Below are positions 22,844-30,082 of a stretch of 62,870 nt of DNA, piece after piece. Origin of the DNA: a virus. The position numbers were made by a program, and so were the translations under genes. The notes below the pieces were generated by a model that was not told the DNA's origin, ran no database searches, and saw only the letters and a program-made list of their open reading frames with translations. Where the stretch lies: the IMG/VR virus record IMGVR_UViG_3300041991_000007, positions 1 to 62,870 of that record; one strand, given 5' to 3'. Positions within the stretch are counted from its first letter, which is position 1, and every line of letters starts with the position of its first letter.

Positions 22844-22999
22844 CTACCGCTTCTTCATACCCTTGCGGGCTGCGATATCCTTGAGCTTCTGGATAGCCAT
22901 TGCCTGCCGCTTTGCGGCCTTGCTGGCATCCTTCACATGGTAGCGGTGCTTGATGCGCGCCCATGCGTTCTGGCGACTTGCTACGGCTGTACCGGGCAT
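22844..22999 (-). CDS. Small basic helical protein
   Basis: 51 residues, one in three basic (RIKHRYHVKDASKAAKRQ; KLKDIAARKGMKKR). Likely a nucleic-acid-binding helix. A GGAGAG site precedes the ATG. Confidence 0.7.
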   Translation of the reverse strand: MPGTAVASRQNAWARIKHRYHVKDASKAAKRQAMAIQKLKDIAARKGMKKR

Positions 23000-23009
23000 A
23001 ACTTCTCTC

Positions 23010-23141
23010 CTACTTTGGTATTACGCGGAATTGAGCGGCTGGCAACGTGTACGTCTCGCGCCAGCCTTTCGGCGGATTAATCGGCAAGCGATTAAATGGG
23101 TTGGGTTTCTTGCGCTTGGGTTTCGGTTTCAGTTCGGCCAT
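23010..23141 (-). CDS. Small basic, proline-rich protein
   Basis: 43 residues (LKPKPKRKKPNPF at the start). The ATG overlaps the stop of the 23141-23575 gene (TAATG). No family recognised. Confidence 0.65.
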   Translation of the reverse strand: MAELKPKPKRKKPNPFNRLPINPPKGWRETYTLPAAQFRVIPK

Positions 23142-23575
23142 TATTCAGCCGCAACCTTTGCCGCCAAGTCATGCTTTGCGATAATGGCCTGCATCGTCTG
23201 GTCTGCGCCGTCCAGTGCGGTGTAGAAGTCGCCATCATCCGGCTTCATCTGGTAATCGCTCGGGTCGATCCCGGCCTTGTTCAGCACGCCATACATGAAC
23301 CGCGCAGCGCCGCGCATGTACTTCGATGCTTCCAGCGCAAACTGCGCGCTAGGCAGGTGGTCGGTATTTTCTGCGATGGCGCACGCGCAACCAGCGGCCT
23401 CGGCCAGTGCGGGCAGGTTATGGCGAAGCGTGCGAAACGTCTTGTAGTCGCTGAGCGTATACCCAGCGGCCAGAATGCGGGCCTTGTTCTTGTCGCTCTG
23501 TTCCCGGTCGCCTGCACCAGCGAGCGCGGCCAGCAGTGCTTCAAGCGGGTTTTCAGCGTTTTCTTTCGTTTGCAT
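23141..23575 (-). CDS. Helical protein, paralogue of the 23646-24080 gene
   Basis: 144 residues, alanine-rich and helical. It shares overall length and the segment around residue 100 (YGVLNKAGIDPSDY against EATLNRAGIDPDSL) with the neighbour upstream. GC-rich codons. Function unknown. A hairpin lies between the two copies, and the gene is followed by small basic genes. Confidence 0.75.
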   Translation of the reverse strand: MQTKENAENPLEALLAALAGAGDREQSDKNKARILAAGYTLSDYKTFRTLRHNLPALAEAAGCACAIAENTDHLPSAQFALEASKYMRGAARFMYGVLNKAGIDPSDYQMKPDDGDFYTALDGADQTMQAIIAKHDLAAKVAAE

Positions 23576-23606
23576 GGCATTTAATCCTTTTGTCTGGATG
23601 AATTAA

Positions 23607-23638
23607 TAGACCGCTAGGAGTTAATCCCTAGCGGTCTA
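23607..23638 (-). terminator. 12-bp stem hairpin between the paralogous genes
   Basis: TAGACCGCTAGG and CCTAGCGGTCTA (23607-23618 and 23627-23638) form a perfect 12-bp stem with an eight-base loop, eight bases after the stop of the 23646-24080 gene. Only a short T-rich run (TTAATT) follows leftward, so termination may be partial. Confidence 0.6.
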
Positions 23639-23645
23639 GTTGGTA

Positions 23646-24080
23646 TTACGCGGTAGCCGTCAACTGCGCGGCAGTCAGGCCGGAAAGGTCTTCACCGGAC
23701 AGCGTGCGGTCAAAAATGCTGACGGCATGCTGCATGCGACCCCGAAACTGGTTCATGTCGCGACGGACACCCAGCGAATCCGGGTCGATACCGGCACGGT
23801 TGAGCGTGGCTTCCATCCACGTTGCCGTATCGGAAATGTACTGCGCGGTTTCCTTGCCGAGTGCGGCGGTGCGCTTGTCGCCGGTCTTGCTCGCCACGGT
23901 CATGTAGTACGCGAGTGCGCCCGCCTGATCGTCGAAAGTTTCACGGAACAAGCTGAGCTTGTGATAATAGTTCTCGGTGCAACCGGCTGCGGCCATCTTG
24001 CGCCGCAAGGTTTCTTCCGCTTCGGCCTGCTTGCGCCGGGCTTCGATCATCTTTTGCAGCGCGTTGAGAATGTCGCTCAT
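23646..24080 (-). CDS. Helical protein, first gene after the operator-controlled promoter
   Basis: 144 residues, helical, with a basic N-terminal helix (MIEARRKQAEAEETLRRKM) and the shared LNRAGIDP segment. It is the first gene after the strongest leftward promoter I see (24161-24190, TTGACA/TACAAT), has a GGAGG site, and is followed by a strong hairpin, so it is probably abundant early. Function unknown. Confidence 0.78.
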   Translation of the reverse strand: MSDILNALQKMIEARRKQAEAEETLRRKMAAAGCTENYYHKLSLFRETFDDQAGALAYYMTVASKTGDKRTAALGKETAQYISDTATWMEATLNRAGIDPDSLGVRRDMNQFRGRMQHAVSIFDRTLSGEDLSGLTAAQLTATA

Positions 24081-24133
24081 GTTGTGTTACCTCCATGCTG
24101 TGCTGAGTTGTGCAGCGTTTTATGCGCCGTGTG

Positions 24134-24162
24134 ATAGCCCCAAACCATCGGGCCGGGGCTAT
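24134..24162 (-). terminator. Inverted repeat after the amidoligase gene
   Basis: ATAGCCCC (24134-24141) and GGGGCTAT (24155-24162) form an 8-bp stem downstream of the amidoligase stop at 24187. The repeat overlaps the -10 box of the promoter at 24161, so it may end the upstream transcript and also fold at the very start of the new one. Confidence 0.45.
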
Positions 24163-24190
24163 TGTAGAACTTTCTACAAACGCATGTCAA
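24161..24190 (-). promoter_or_regulatory. Strong sigma70-like promoter with perfect operator palindrome
   Basis: Read leftward: -35 TTGACA (24190-24185, consensus), 18-bp spacer, -10 TACAAT (24166-24161). The perfect repeat TTGTAGAA-CT-TTCTACAA (24162-24179) covers the -10 box and part of the spacer, the usual place for a repressor. The -35 box overlaps the stop codon of the amidoligase gene. Confidence 0.75.
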
Positions 24191-25485
24191 GCGGCCATTG
24201 AGTACGGATCGACTTCCGGCGCGATGGCGCTAGCAGGCCGCTGGCGGCGGTTCTGGCGGCGTTCGTACCTGGCCCTTGCTCTCGCTACCTGTTCGGCTAT
24301 GAGCCGCGCCTCACGCTCGGCTAGAGCGGCCTGCTCTCTGCCGTCCGTGGTGCGCTGCTGCAACGCCCCTAGTACATCGACAGCGGTAGGGTGCTGATTG
24401 TAGTCGCGCATGCTGTAGCGCCAGCGGTGCGCGATCTGCGCGGTTTCGTTGCGGTAGTCTGCCGGGTCAAGCCCAAGCGTCGCCAGCATATTGAGCCAGC
24501 CGCGTTTAGCTTCGCTCCACTTAATCGCCCGCATTTGCTCGCCGCTCATTACATCGTTAGGATTATATTCCGTTATATCCCACTTCTCGACATAATTGCA
24601 GATAGCATTGGCGAGAATAATGTTCCGCTTTAGTTTATCTTCGCCGCCCATTTCAAAACAACGGAACTCGATTGTGCCATTATCACCGTAGTCGGTAATT
24701 CTCACCATATCGTCTTTGTCTCCGGTATACTGGATAGACTCCACGCTGAGCATATCTGTTTCGGCTTTCGTGAATTTATTGCGCAGACGTATCAGGCGCA
24801 TTTTCCACATCATTAAATATGTCTGCGCTGCTAATACGTCTCTCGCATCGCACTCGCGATAAACCCTTTCGCACCACCTATCGGCGCGGTGCATGTATGC
24901 TGTTTCGCTTGCTACCGCGTGCGCGTATCTTTTTATGCGGGACTCGCAATGCTCCACAGTATCTTCATCGTTATTACCTGAGTAACGGTTGCGGCGGGAC
25001 AAATGCTGTCGGGTAAGCGGCTTGGCATTAATATCGTCCACCGTATTAAGCGTGGCCCATGCAAGCCACGGATTCATTGCAGCGAATAGCATCATGCGTT
25101 TTGAATACATGGAGCGTTCTTTATTATCGCTGCCAATAATCCCTGTGTGAATATGCGCGCCGCCACCGCTGCTATAATCGGCTTGCACCACTAACCCTAA
25201 TTCCTCGGCTTCCCTGCGCAGTCTCCGCGCTATGCTTAGCAGTGTGGACAGCTTGCGATATGGCTTCGTGCGGATTTCCACGCAACCCGGATCGGTAGTG
25301 GCTTCACCCCAAACAGGTATTTTCTTTGCGCGGATAAGGTGCTGCATTAACCGGGCGAGTGCGTAGTTAACATCCGATTCCATCGGCGCGTGTTCCGGCT
25401 CAAATGTAGCGCCCCGATTTAATGCAACTTGATACATGGCGGGAACGTAGGTCAATTCAATACCCATTGTCGTTGTCAGGCTCAT
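24187..25485 (-). CDS. Probable amidoligase (glutamine-synthetase-like COOH-NH2 ligase)
   Basis: 432 residues. The pattern fits the Amidoligase_2 family: GIELTYVP at residues 8-15 (metal-binding E), DPGCVEIRTKPY at 65-76, SSGGGAHIHTGI near 105-116 with H111 and H113, and GTIEFRCFEMGG near 275. These enzymes are predicted to join carboxyl and amino groups using ATP, forming amide links on peptides or small molecules. The last 60 residues are arginine-rich. A GGAGA site precedes the ATG. It ends the run that begins with the MoxR-like ATPase, so both probably belong to one system. The family call is good; the substrate is unknown. Confidence 0.75.
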   Translation of the reverse strand: MSLTTTMGIELTYVPAMYQVALNRGATFEPEHAPMESDVNYALARLMQHLIRAKKIPVWGEATTDPGCVEIRTKPYRKLSTLLSIARRLRREAEELGLVVQADYSSGGGAHIHTGIIGSDNKERSMYSKRMMLFAAMNPWLAWATLNTVDDINAKPLTRQHLSRRNRYSGNNDEDTVEHCESRIKRYAHAVASETAYMHRADRWCERVYRECDARDVLAAQTYLMMWKMRLIRLRNKFTKAETDMLSVESIQYTGDKDDMVRITDYGDNGTIEFRCFEMGGEDKLKRNIILANAICNYVEKWDITEYNPNDVMSGEQMRAIKWSEAKRGWLNMLATLGLDPADYRNETAQIAHRWRYSMRDYNQHPTAVDVLGALQQRTTDGREQAALAEREARLIAEQVARARARYERRQNRRQRPASAIAPEVDPYSMAA

Positions 25486-25496
25486 GGCATTATCTC

Positions 25497-25748
25497 CTAA
25501 AGGTCGTCGGCTTGATCGTTAATCATCTGGTTATATTCGATTACTCGCGACTCGCAACAATCGCCGCAAAGGTAATCGGTAATATAAACATCCGAACCTA
25601 GCTCGCGCTCCACTTTGCGCCAGCCGTGCGTTAACGCATACTGCAAATTCTTATGCGCTCCGCAATCGTGGCATTCAAGTGTAGCCGCTAACATACTCGG
25701 CACCATCTGGTTAAACACCAGCGGCGCAAACGTGATAGCCCCGCGCAT
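25497..25748 (-). CDS. Small zinc-ribbon-like protein
   Basis: 83 residues from the ATG at 25748 (GGAGG site, TAATG overlap; a start at 25763 is less likely). CHDCGAH and LCGDCCES provide two CxxC pairs about 35 residues apart, a zinc-ribbon layout. It lies between the MoxR-like/partner genes and the amidoligase and could be an adaptor or carrier in that system. Confidence 0.72.
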   Translation of the reverse strand: MRGAITFAPLVFNQMVPSMLAATLECHDCGAHKNLQYALTHGWRKVERELGSDVYITDYLCGDCCESRVIEYNQMINDQADDL

Positions 25749-26026
25749 TATGGCATCCTCCAATTATTAATCAGCCCGTGTTTAATGCGCAAGCGGTTTA
25801 CTTCCTCGCGCATCTTCTGTTTCGCTTCGGTTGCGGTATCATAATTATAGCCGCACGCCACTACCCGCGACAAGGTAGGATTGAAATTGTATTCAATCGA
25901 GTATGTCCATTTGTCCTGTCCTTGAATGGGCGGATATACCCGCCCCGGATTAATCGCTGTGATTTTCATTTGATTCACCCTCACGGTATGGAATGGATAT
26001 TGATTGCGCAAGTCTTGCCTATTCAT
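25748..26026 (-). CDS. Protein of unknown function in the MoxR/amidoligase cassette
   Basis: 92 residues from the ATG at 26026 (AAGGAG site). The longer frame to 26098 would overlap the partner gene. Beta-rich (TVRVNQMKITAINPG, YSIEYNFNPTLSRVV) then a helical basic end. No family recognised. Confidence 0.7.
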   Translation of the reverse strand: MNRQDLRNQYPFHTVRVNQMKITAINPGRVYPPIQGQDKWTYSIEYNFNPTLSRVVACGYNYDTATEAKQKMREEVNRLRIKHGLINNWRMP

Positions 26027-26885
26027 TATCCAGACTCCTTTGCTTTTCGATCTGCTTATGTACCCACTTAACCGGGTCGTTTCCGAACTCATAAGCATCC
26101 GTCAAGTAACCGCCCTGCATCAGTATGTCTTGCGGTTCCATGTTTAGCAACTTACGAAAACGCTGCTCCCGTTCACTCCGATTATACCCGTTATCGGGAT
26201 GGCCGAATAACCAATCACATCCGGCACTGCTAACGCCTGTCGCTTGCTCGCTATTAGTGAACGCCATGCACCTGCAAAACTCCCGCGTTGCGAAGGCCGC
26301 AATGGTTGAATGCAAGTCAATCGGGTGAGTGTTAATCGGAACCACTCCGACATAACCTGCGCGGCCATGATATCTATTATCTAACGCGATTATTGCATAC
26401 AACTCGACTGGCCGTTCTTCCGCTGTCCGCATTACTAGCGCAGCCAGTCCAGCGGCGCGACGTTCTAGGTCATGCGTGCTAGTGCCGCCACTAACAACCG
26501 CCTCAATGTAATAGCGAATCGGCGCGGTGTTATCTTCCTCACTGTGCTTGACGCGCATGCTAAACGGATCGCCTGCCAGATAATCCGGCACTACTGGATA
26601 AGCGCCGAATGGTGACGGCTGCCAGTGCTGGCGGTCGCGGTCGCGATAGCTTGCGTCGATCTTTTCCACTAGCGCTTTCGCTTCGCGCATGTGCTGCTCG
26701 CCTATATTCTGCTCGCAGAATCGCACGGCTTCTCGCTCGCTAACGTGACCTAGGAACGATTGACGCCCGCCATACTGCCGCCCTTCGCCTTTCTCGCTGT
26801 ACCTGTACCACTCGGTTACGTTGTCAAACCGCTGCATGACAATCGGCAAGCTGCCGTATATATCATTGTGATTAGTGACGATCAT
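26019..26885 (-). CDS. MoxR-associated partner protein (DUF7192-like)
   Basis: 288 residues. SLPIVMQRFDNVTEWYRY at the start, then YLAGDPFSMRV and an IRYYIEAVVSGG...LAALVMRTAEERPVELY stretch recall a phage family that I know as DUF7192 and that travels with MoxR-like ATPases. In related modules a VWA-type protein binds the ATPase; this protein has the alternating strand-helix pattern of such a fold in its second half (VELYAIIALD; GYVGVVPINT) but no clear MIDAS motif. Its start is separated by only one base from the ATPase stop. Partnership with the ATPase is likely; activity is unknown. Confidence 0.6.
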   Translation of the reverse strand: MIVTNHNDIYGSLPIVMQRFDNVTEWYRYSEKGEGRQYGGRQSFLGHVSEREAVRFCEQNIGEQHMREAKALVEKIDASYRDRDRQHWQPSPFGAYPVVPDYLAGDPFSMRVKHSEEDNTAPIRYYIEAVVSGGTSTHDLERRAAGLAALVMRTAEERPVELYAIIALDNRYHGRAGYVGVVPINTHPIDLHSTIAAFATREFCRCMAFTNSEQATGVSSAGCDWLFGHPDNGYNRSEREQRFRKLLNMEPQDILMQGGYLTDAYEFGNDPVKWVHKQIEKQRSLDNE

Positions 26886-26886
26886 A

Positions 26887-28272
26887 TCAGCGCACTCCCG
26901 CTTTAATCTTTACGTTGTTCCACTGGTCATCGCTCAAGCCTTTGCGAACCGTCATATTAATTACCGCTTCGCGATCCACTCCACTAGCTAGCAGCGCATT
27001 ACCGCGCAATGATGCACGCGGGGTAACTAGATGTTTAACACCAGCGGCCTTGCATGCTGCCCGGATTTTCTGGACATAGTTTGTCCATTCATTATCGCCA
27101 GCAATAGCGCGTTCCAGTATTTCATCATACTGCCAGTCAAGCATGATGAAACGATCAACCGTTGCCGCGTCAATCTTTGTGCGCCCGACATATTCATGCG
27201 TCGCACCAGTGCCGTAAGTATTAGCGGCTGCAATGAATCGGCAATCAGCGTGCATCTTAACCACGCCATCGGGAAACACGCATTCCCCGTTTTCAAGCGC
27301 CGCATTAAACGCCACTAGTGCCGCTGGATTGCTGGCGTCTACTTCGTCCCAAAGAAACACGCCGCCATTTTCGTATGCTTCGCGAAACGTGGTGCGATGG
27401 TATGTGCCGCCAGCGTCAATAAACCCTAGCAACTGATAAACATTATCCACTGCGCCCGTATGATGGAACGCAATATCAAACGCCTTTGCCGCATGCTTTG
27501 CTGCCGTCGTCTTACCTGATCCAGCGGGGCCGGGCATCCAAATGGGAAAGCCTGCCTGCATTGCCTTAATCAGTGTCGGAAATAGCTTATGTTGCATCCC
27601 CAAGTCTTGCGCCGTCGTCGTGCCGTCCGGGTCTTTATGATGGACAGTAACGATTGTCGGCTTTACGGTTTTATTCGCTTCGTCGCGTGCGATTGCCCTG
27701 ACTTGCGCTTCGTCAATCGCTGGCGCTTGTGGCGTGAGTGCCGCCATTAATGCCGCCAGTGCGGCTTGCGCACCTTCGGGCATACCTTCGGGCAGGGTAG
27801 GCACTGGCGCAGCCTTAGCGGGCAAATTCTGCGGCTGTGCTGCCGTACCTTGCGACCGCTTCGCGCCTTGCGGTACAGGGATATCATCGGAAAGGATCGC
27901 GGCAATTTCGCCTGCTAATTCATCATCGGCATTATCCACGGGTTCGGGTTCCTGATTGTTGGCGGTAGGATCATCCATGTTTATAAACGTGGTTAGTGGC
28001 CTACCCTTTTTATTAGGGTTATTTGAGTACGCTTCGGCGCGTGCCTCATACTTCGGCAAATATTCCGCAAGCTTTTCTGCGGCTCGCGCATTAGCGTCTG
28101 CCCTAACGGCTAGATCATTCGCATAGTGCGCTTTAAATGGCCGCTCGTACTTAGACTGCCAATTAGTAACAGTGCCGAATACATCGCGTTCAAGCCTTTC
28201 AATGTCGCCGGTAATCAGGTTGGCAATGCGCAGTGCCGTGTTATTACGAAACGCAAAAGAGATAACAGACAT
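26887..28272 (-). CDS. MoxR-like AAA+ ATPase
   Basis: 461 residues from the ATG at 28272 (GGAG site); a TTG at 28290 is the alternative. The N-terminal ~230 residues are charged and partly disordered. The AAA+ core follows: Walker A MPGPAGSGKTTAAKH, GVFLWDEVDASNP (Walker B), FIAAANTYG (sensor 1), then RTKIDAATVDRF with the arginine finger. This is the AAA_5/MoxR pattern. These ATPases usually remodel or activate a partner protein using ATP. It is the first gene of the cassette ending in the amidoligase. Confidence 0.9.
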   Translation of the reverse strand: MSVISFAFRNNTALRIANLITGDIERLERDVFGTVTNWQSKYERPFKAHYANDLAVRADANARAAEKLAEYLPKYEARAEAYSNNPNKKGRPLTTFINMDDPTANNQEPEPVDNADDELAGEIAAILSDDIPVPQGAKRSQGTAAQPQNLPAKAAPVPTLPEGMPEGAQAALAALMAALTPQAPAIDEAQVRAIARDEANKTVKPTIVTVHHKDPDGTTTAQDLGMQHKLFPTLIKAMQAGFPIWMPGPAGSGKTTAAKHAAKAFDIAFHHTGAVDNVYQLLGFIDAGGTYHRTTFREAYENGGVFLWDEVDASNPAALVAFNAALENGECVFPDGVVKMHADCRFIAAANTYGTGATHEYVGRTKIDAATVDRFIMLDWQYDEILERAIAGDNEWTNYVQKIRAACKAAGVKHLVTPRASLRGNALLASGVDREAVINMTVRKGLSDDQWNNVKIKAGVR

Positions 28273-28297
28273 GATTTTATGCTCCGTCAATTGTATT

Positions 28298-28315
28298 GCC
28301 TAGACTCGCCTAGGC
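28298..28315 (-). terminator. Short hairpin between the zinc protein and MoxR-like genes
   Basis: GCCTAG and CTAGGC with a six-base loop lie between the stop at 28336 and the start at 28272. It is short and has no T-run; it may reduce read-through. Confidence 0.3.
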
Positions 28316-28335
28316 GCGTTTGGTACGTGGTTAAC

Positions 28336-28668
28336 TTAGAACGTGAAGCCTGCCAGCACTAGGACCGAACCGCTGCGATATTGGCAATGGTTCATATTGT
28401 CAAAGTCGATCAATTCATATTTGCCATGCTTGCCGAAGCCACGGCAATAATCGCCCTTAATCCATGTTGTCTTATATTCCTTCGTGTAGCCTTTGCCGTC
28501 GCACTCGCTGCAATCGTTATGCTCGCAAGTCTCAGGATTAAGCTGCAATCCTTTACCCGCACAACCTTCGCACAAGTCCACTCGCCGGATATATTCGCCC
28601 TTCGGTAATGCTTTGATCGCATACAATCCAAGCGGGGCAGTGTTTACCTTCGTGATTTTCTTTACCAT
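28336..28668 (-). CDS. Zinc-binding protein with DnaJ-like cysteine motifs
   Basis: 110 residues from the ATG at 28668 (GGGAG site). CEGCAGKG and CSECDGKG are DnaJ-type CxxCxGxG units with extra Cys/His between them, and the end (NHCQYRSGSVLVLAGF) is hydrophobic. It resembles the 13571-13747 protein in the zinc part only. It is the first gene left of the GTTTC-rich region, so may be expressed early. Function unknown. Confidence 0.72.
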   Translation of the reverse strand: MVKKITKVNTAPLGLYAIKALPKGEYIRRVDLCEGCAGKGLQLNPETCEHNDCSECDGKGYTKEYKTTWIKGDYCRGFGKHGKYELIDFDNMNHCQYRSGSVLVLAGFTF

Positions 28669-29197
28669 TGCATTAACTCCCATGATGGTCTTGCGGATGG
28701 ATGAACGCATGCGCGCTCGCGGTCTTTAGTGTAGCTGGTATGGGCTAGTGCGGCAAGCGTTCCATGTGCTTGATTTTCCTAGCGTTTCTAGTGCTGGCCG
28801 TGTTTCGTCCATGTGACCGGCTCGCAGCTCAAGTGCCGCCGTGTTTCCATTAGGTGTACCGATTGCACTAGCAGGAAACAAAAGAAACAAGCGCAGTAGT
28901 ACATTCAACAATGTTTCGCTTGTTTCGTGTTAGTGCAAGCTACAAAAACAAATTAGTTAAATCAGTTAGTTAGCGGCGCGTGTTTCGTGTTTCGCTGGCG
29001 ACATATACAGGTCGCAAGTATCAGGGTGTTTCCGCACTGCACTGACTGGATTAACTAGGCGGCTCGATATCGTGAAACACGGGGGAACGTGGTGCGCTTT
29101 TGTGCTCGCCTATAAACTGCTTATAAAACTCAAGAAACAGAAACAAATTCCGTCGCAGCCCTTGGTGTACAAGCGTTTCGCATTTGTTTCTGGCAAG

Positions 29198-29206
29198 TTA
29201 TCCACA
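29198..29206 (+). promoter_or_regulatory. DnaA box (TTATCCACA)
   Basis: An exact match to the high-affinity bacterial DnaA box. A second site with one mismatch (CTATCCACA) is at 29264-29272. Both lie among the GTTTC repeats. A single nine-base match can occur by chance, but the context favours meaning. Confidence 0.5.
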
Positions 29207-29320
29207 TTAGGCAAAACACCGATTTACTGGCAAATCAGGCACTTAATCATGCCCCGCGCGTTTCTATCCACAACCCCCAGAAGATACAAACTAGACCGAC
29301 TTAGCCTAGTTAATGGCTTA

Positions 29321-29387
29321 ACCGTGCCGATATAAACTAATGCCCCTGTTTACCCGCAAAACTTTCTGCGGTTATATCGGTACGGTC
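29321..29387. repeat. 15-bp inverted repeat with nested hairpin
   Basis: ACCGTGCCGATATAA (29321-29335) and TTATATCGGTACGGT (29373-29387) pair in 14 of 15 positions. Inside, CCGCA (29355-29359) and TGCGG (29368-29372) form a second stem adjoining the right arm. The structure lies downstream of the RadC stop (29443) read leftward and could be a terminator or an origin element. Confidence 0.7.
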
Positions 29388-29442
29388 TGCGCATTAAAGA
29401 AACACGGCCTAGCGTTTCCGCGTTTCTATGTTGTGACCATTA

Positions 29443-29928
29443 TTACATTAGGCCACGCGCCGCCATACTTACCGGCTCACCTTCACCCACAACTAAATGA
29501 TCTAGCACTCGCACGCCGACATATTTTAGTGCTGCCATTAGTTCGTGAGTTATTGCCCTATCCGCTGCGCTAGGTTCTGCCACGCCAGACGGATGATTAT
29601 GGGTGAATATGCAAGCCGCTGCATTATGCTCCAAAGCGCTGCGCACAACTTCACGCGGATGCACACTAGCGCCGTCGATTGTGCCTTGAAACATCTCCTC
29701 AAAGTCTAACACTCTATGCCGGTTATCCAGCCAGATAACACAAAACGCTTCGGACTTGTAACCGGCAAAGTGTAGCCGTGCATAATCACCAGAATCGCGC
29801 GGATTACCTAGGCTTATTAATCCTACCCTTACGCGATCGTTTAGGATATCCAGCGCACAGCGTATTACTTCGTCTTGTTCCTGCGTATTCATATTGCGGA
29901 TTAGTTTATTAATGATTTTGCGTGCCAT
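29443..29928 (-). CDS. radC: RadC family JAMM-domain protein
   Basis: 161 residues from the ATG at 29928 (GGGAG site eight bases upstream). [18 protein letters not shown], then [16 protein letters not shown] carry the JAMM/MPN+ motif (E...HxHPSGxxxPSxxD) of RadC. The N-terminal helix-hairpin-helix part of long RadC proteins is missing. RadC is now seen mainly on mobile elements and phages; a role in restart or repair is suggested but unproven, and JAMM folds elsewhere are deubiquitinase-like peptidases. First gene of the left arm, near the divergence point. Confidence 0.9.
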   Translation of the reverse strand: MARKIINKLIRNMNTQEQDEVIRCALDILNDRVRVGLISLGNPRDSGDYARLHFAGYKSEAFCVIWLDNRHRVLDFEEMFQGTIDGASVHPREVVRSALEHNAAACIFTHNHPSGVAEPSAADRAITHELMAALKYVGVRVLDHLVVGEGEPVSMAARGLM

Positions 29929-30028
29929 GTTATTAACTCCCATGTTATTTAGTCCCGCACAATGCGGGGCAGACTTTATTGCGGAGTATTAATCGTATTA
30001 TTAATACCCTAACCGGAGCGCGTTAAAA

Positions 30029-30044
30029 CAAGGGGCGCCCCTTG
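30029..30044. repeat. Perfect 16-bp palindrome
   Basis: CAAGGGGCGCCCCTTG, lying just downstream of the leftward -10 box. It is placed as an operator would be, or it could be a cleavage or packaging site. Confidence 0.8.
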
Positions 30045-30054
30045 CCCTGATTTA

Positions 30055-30082
30055 ATTATACTCGCACCATTATATTAATCAA
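30055..30082 (-). promoter_or_regulatory. Leftward sigma70-like promoter upstream of radC
   Basis: -10 TATAAT (30060-30055, consensus) and -35 TTGATT (30082-30077) with a 16-bp spacer, read leftward. The radC start lies about 120 bp downstream; the palindrome 30029-30044 falls near the expected start of transcription. Confidence 0.6.

Larger units (their letters stand above)
28669..29442. other. Non-coding region rich in GTTTC/GAAAC motifs; candidate origin or control region
   Basis: No convincing gene in 774 bp. There are 13 GTTTC and 6 GAAAC motifs between 28784 and 29427, often as TGTTTCGTG or CGTTTC, where about one or two would be expected by chance. A perfect DnaA box TTATCCACA lies at 29198-29206 and a near match CTATCCACA at 29264-29272. 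A 15-bp imperfect inverted repeat lies at 29321-29387. Iteron-like repeats, DnaA boxes and the position near the divergence of the two arms are what an origin would show. A transcription control region is the alternative. Confidence 0.55.

Noticed and set aside
28726-28911. 61-residue minus-strand frame in the GTTTC region
   Set aside because: No ribosome site, a mixed composition unlike a protein, and it runs across several of the repeated GTTTC motifs.
29072-29573. Plus-strand frames of 87 and 77 residues left of and inside radC
   Set aside because: They have no ribosome site, run against the direction of the arm, and one overlaps the well-supported radC gene.
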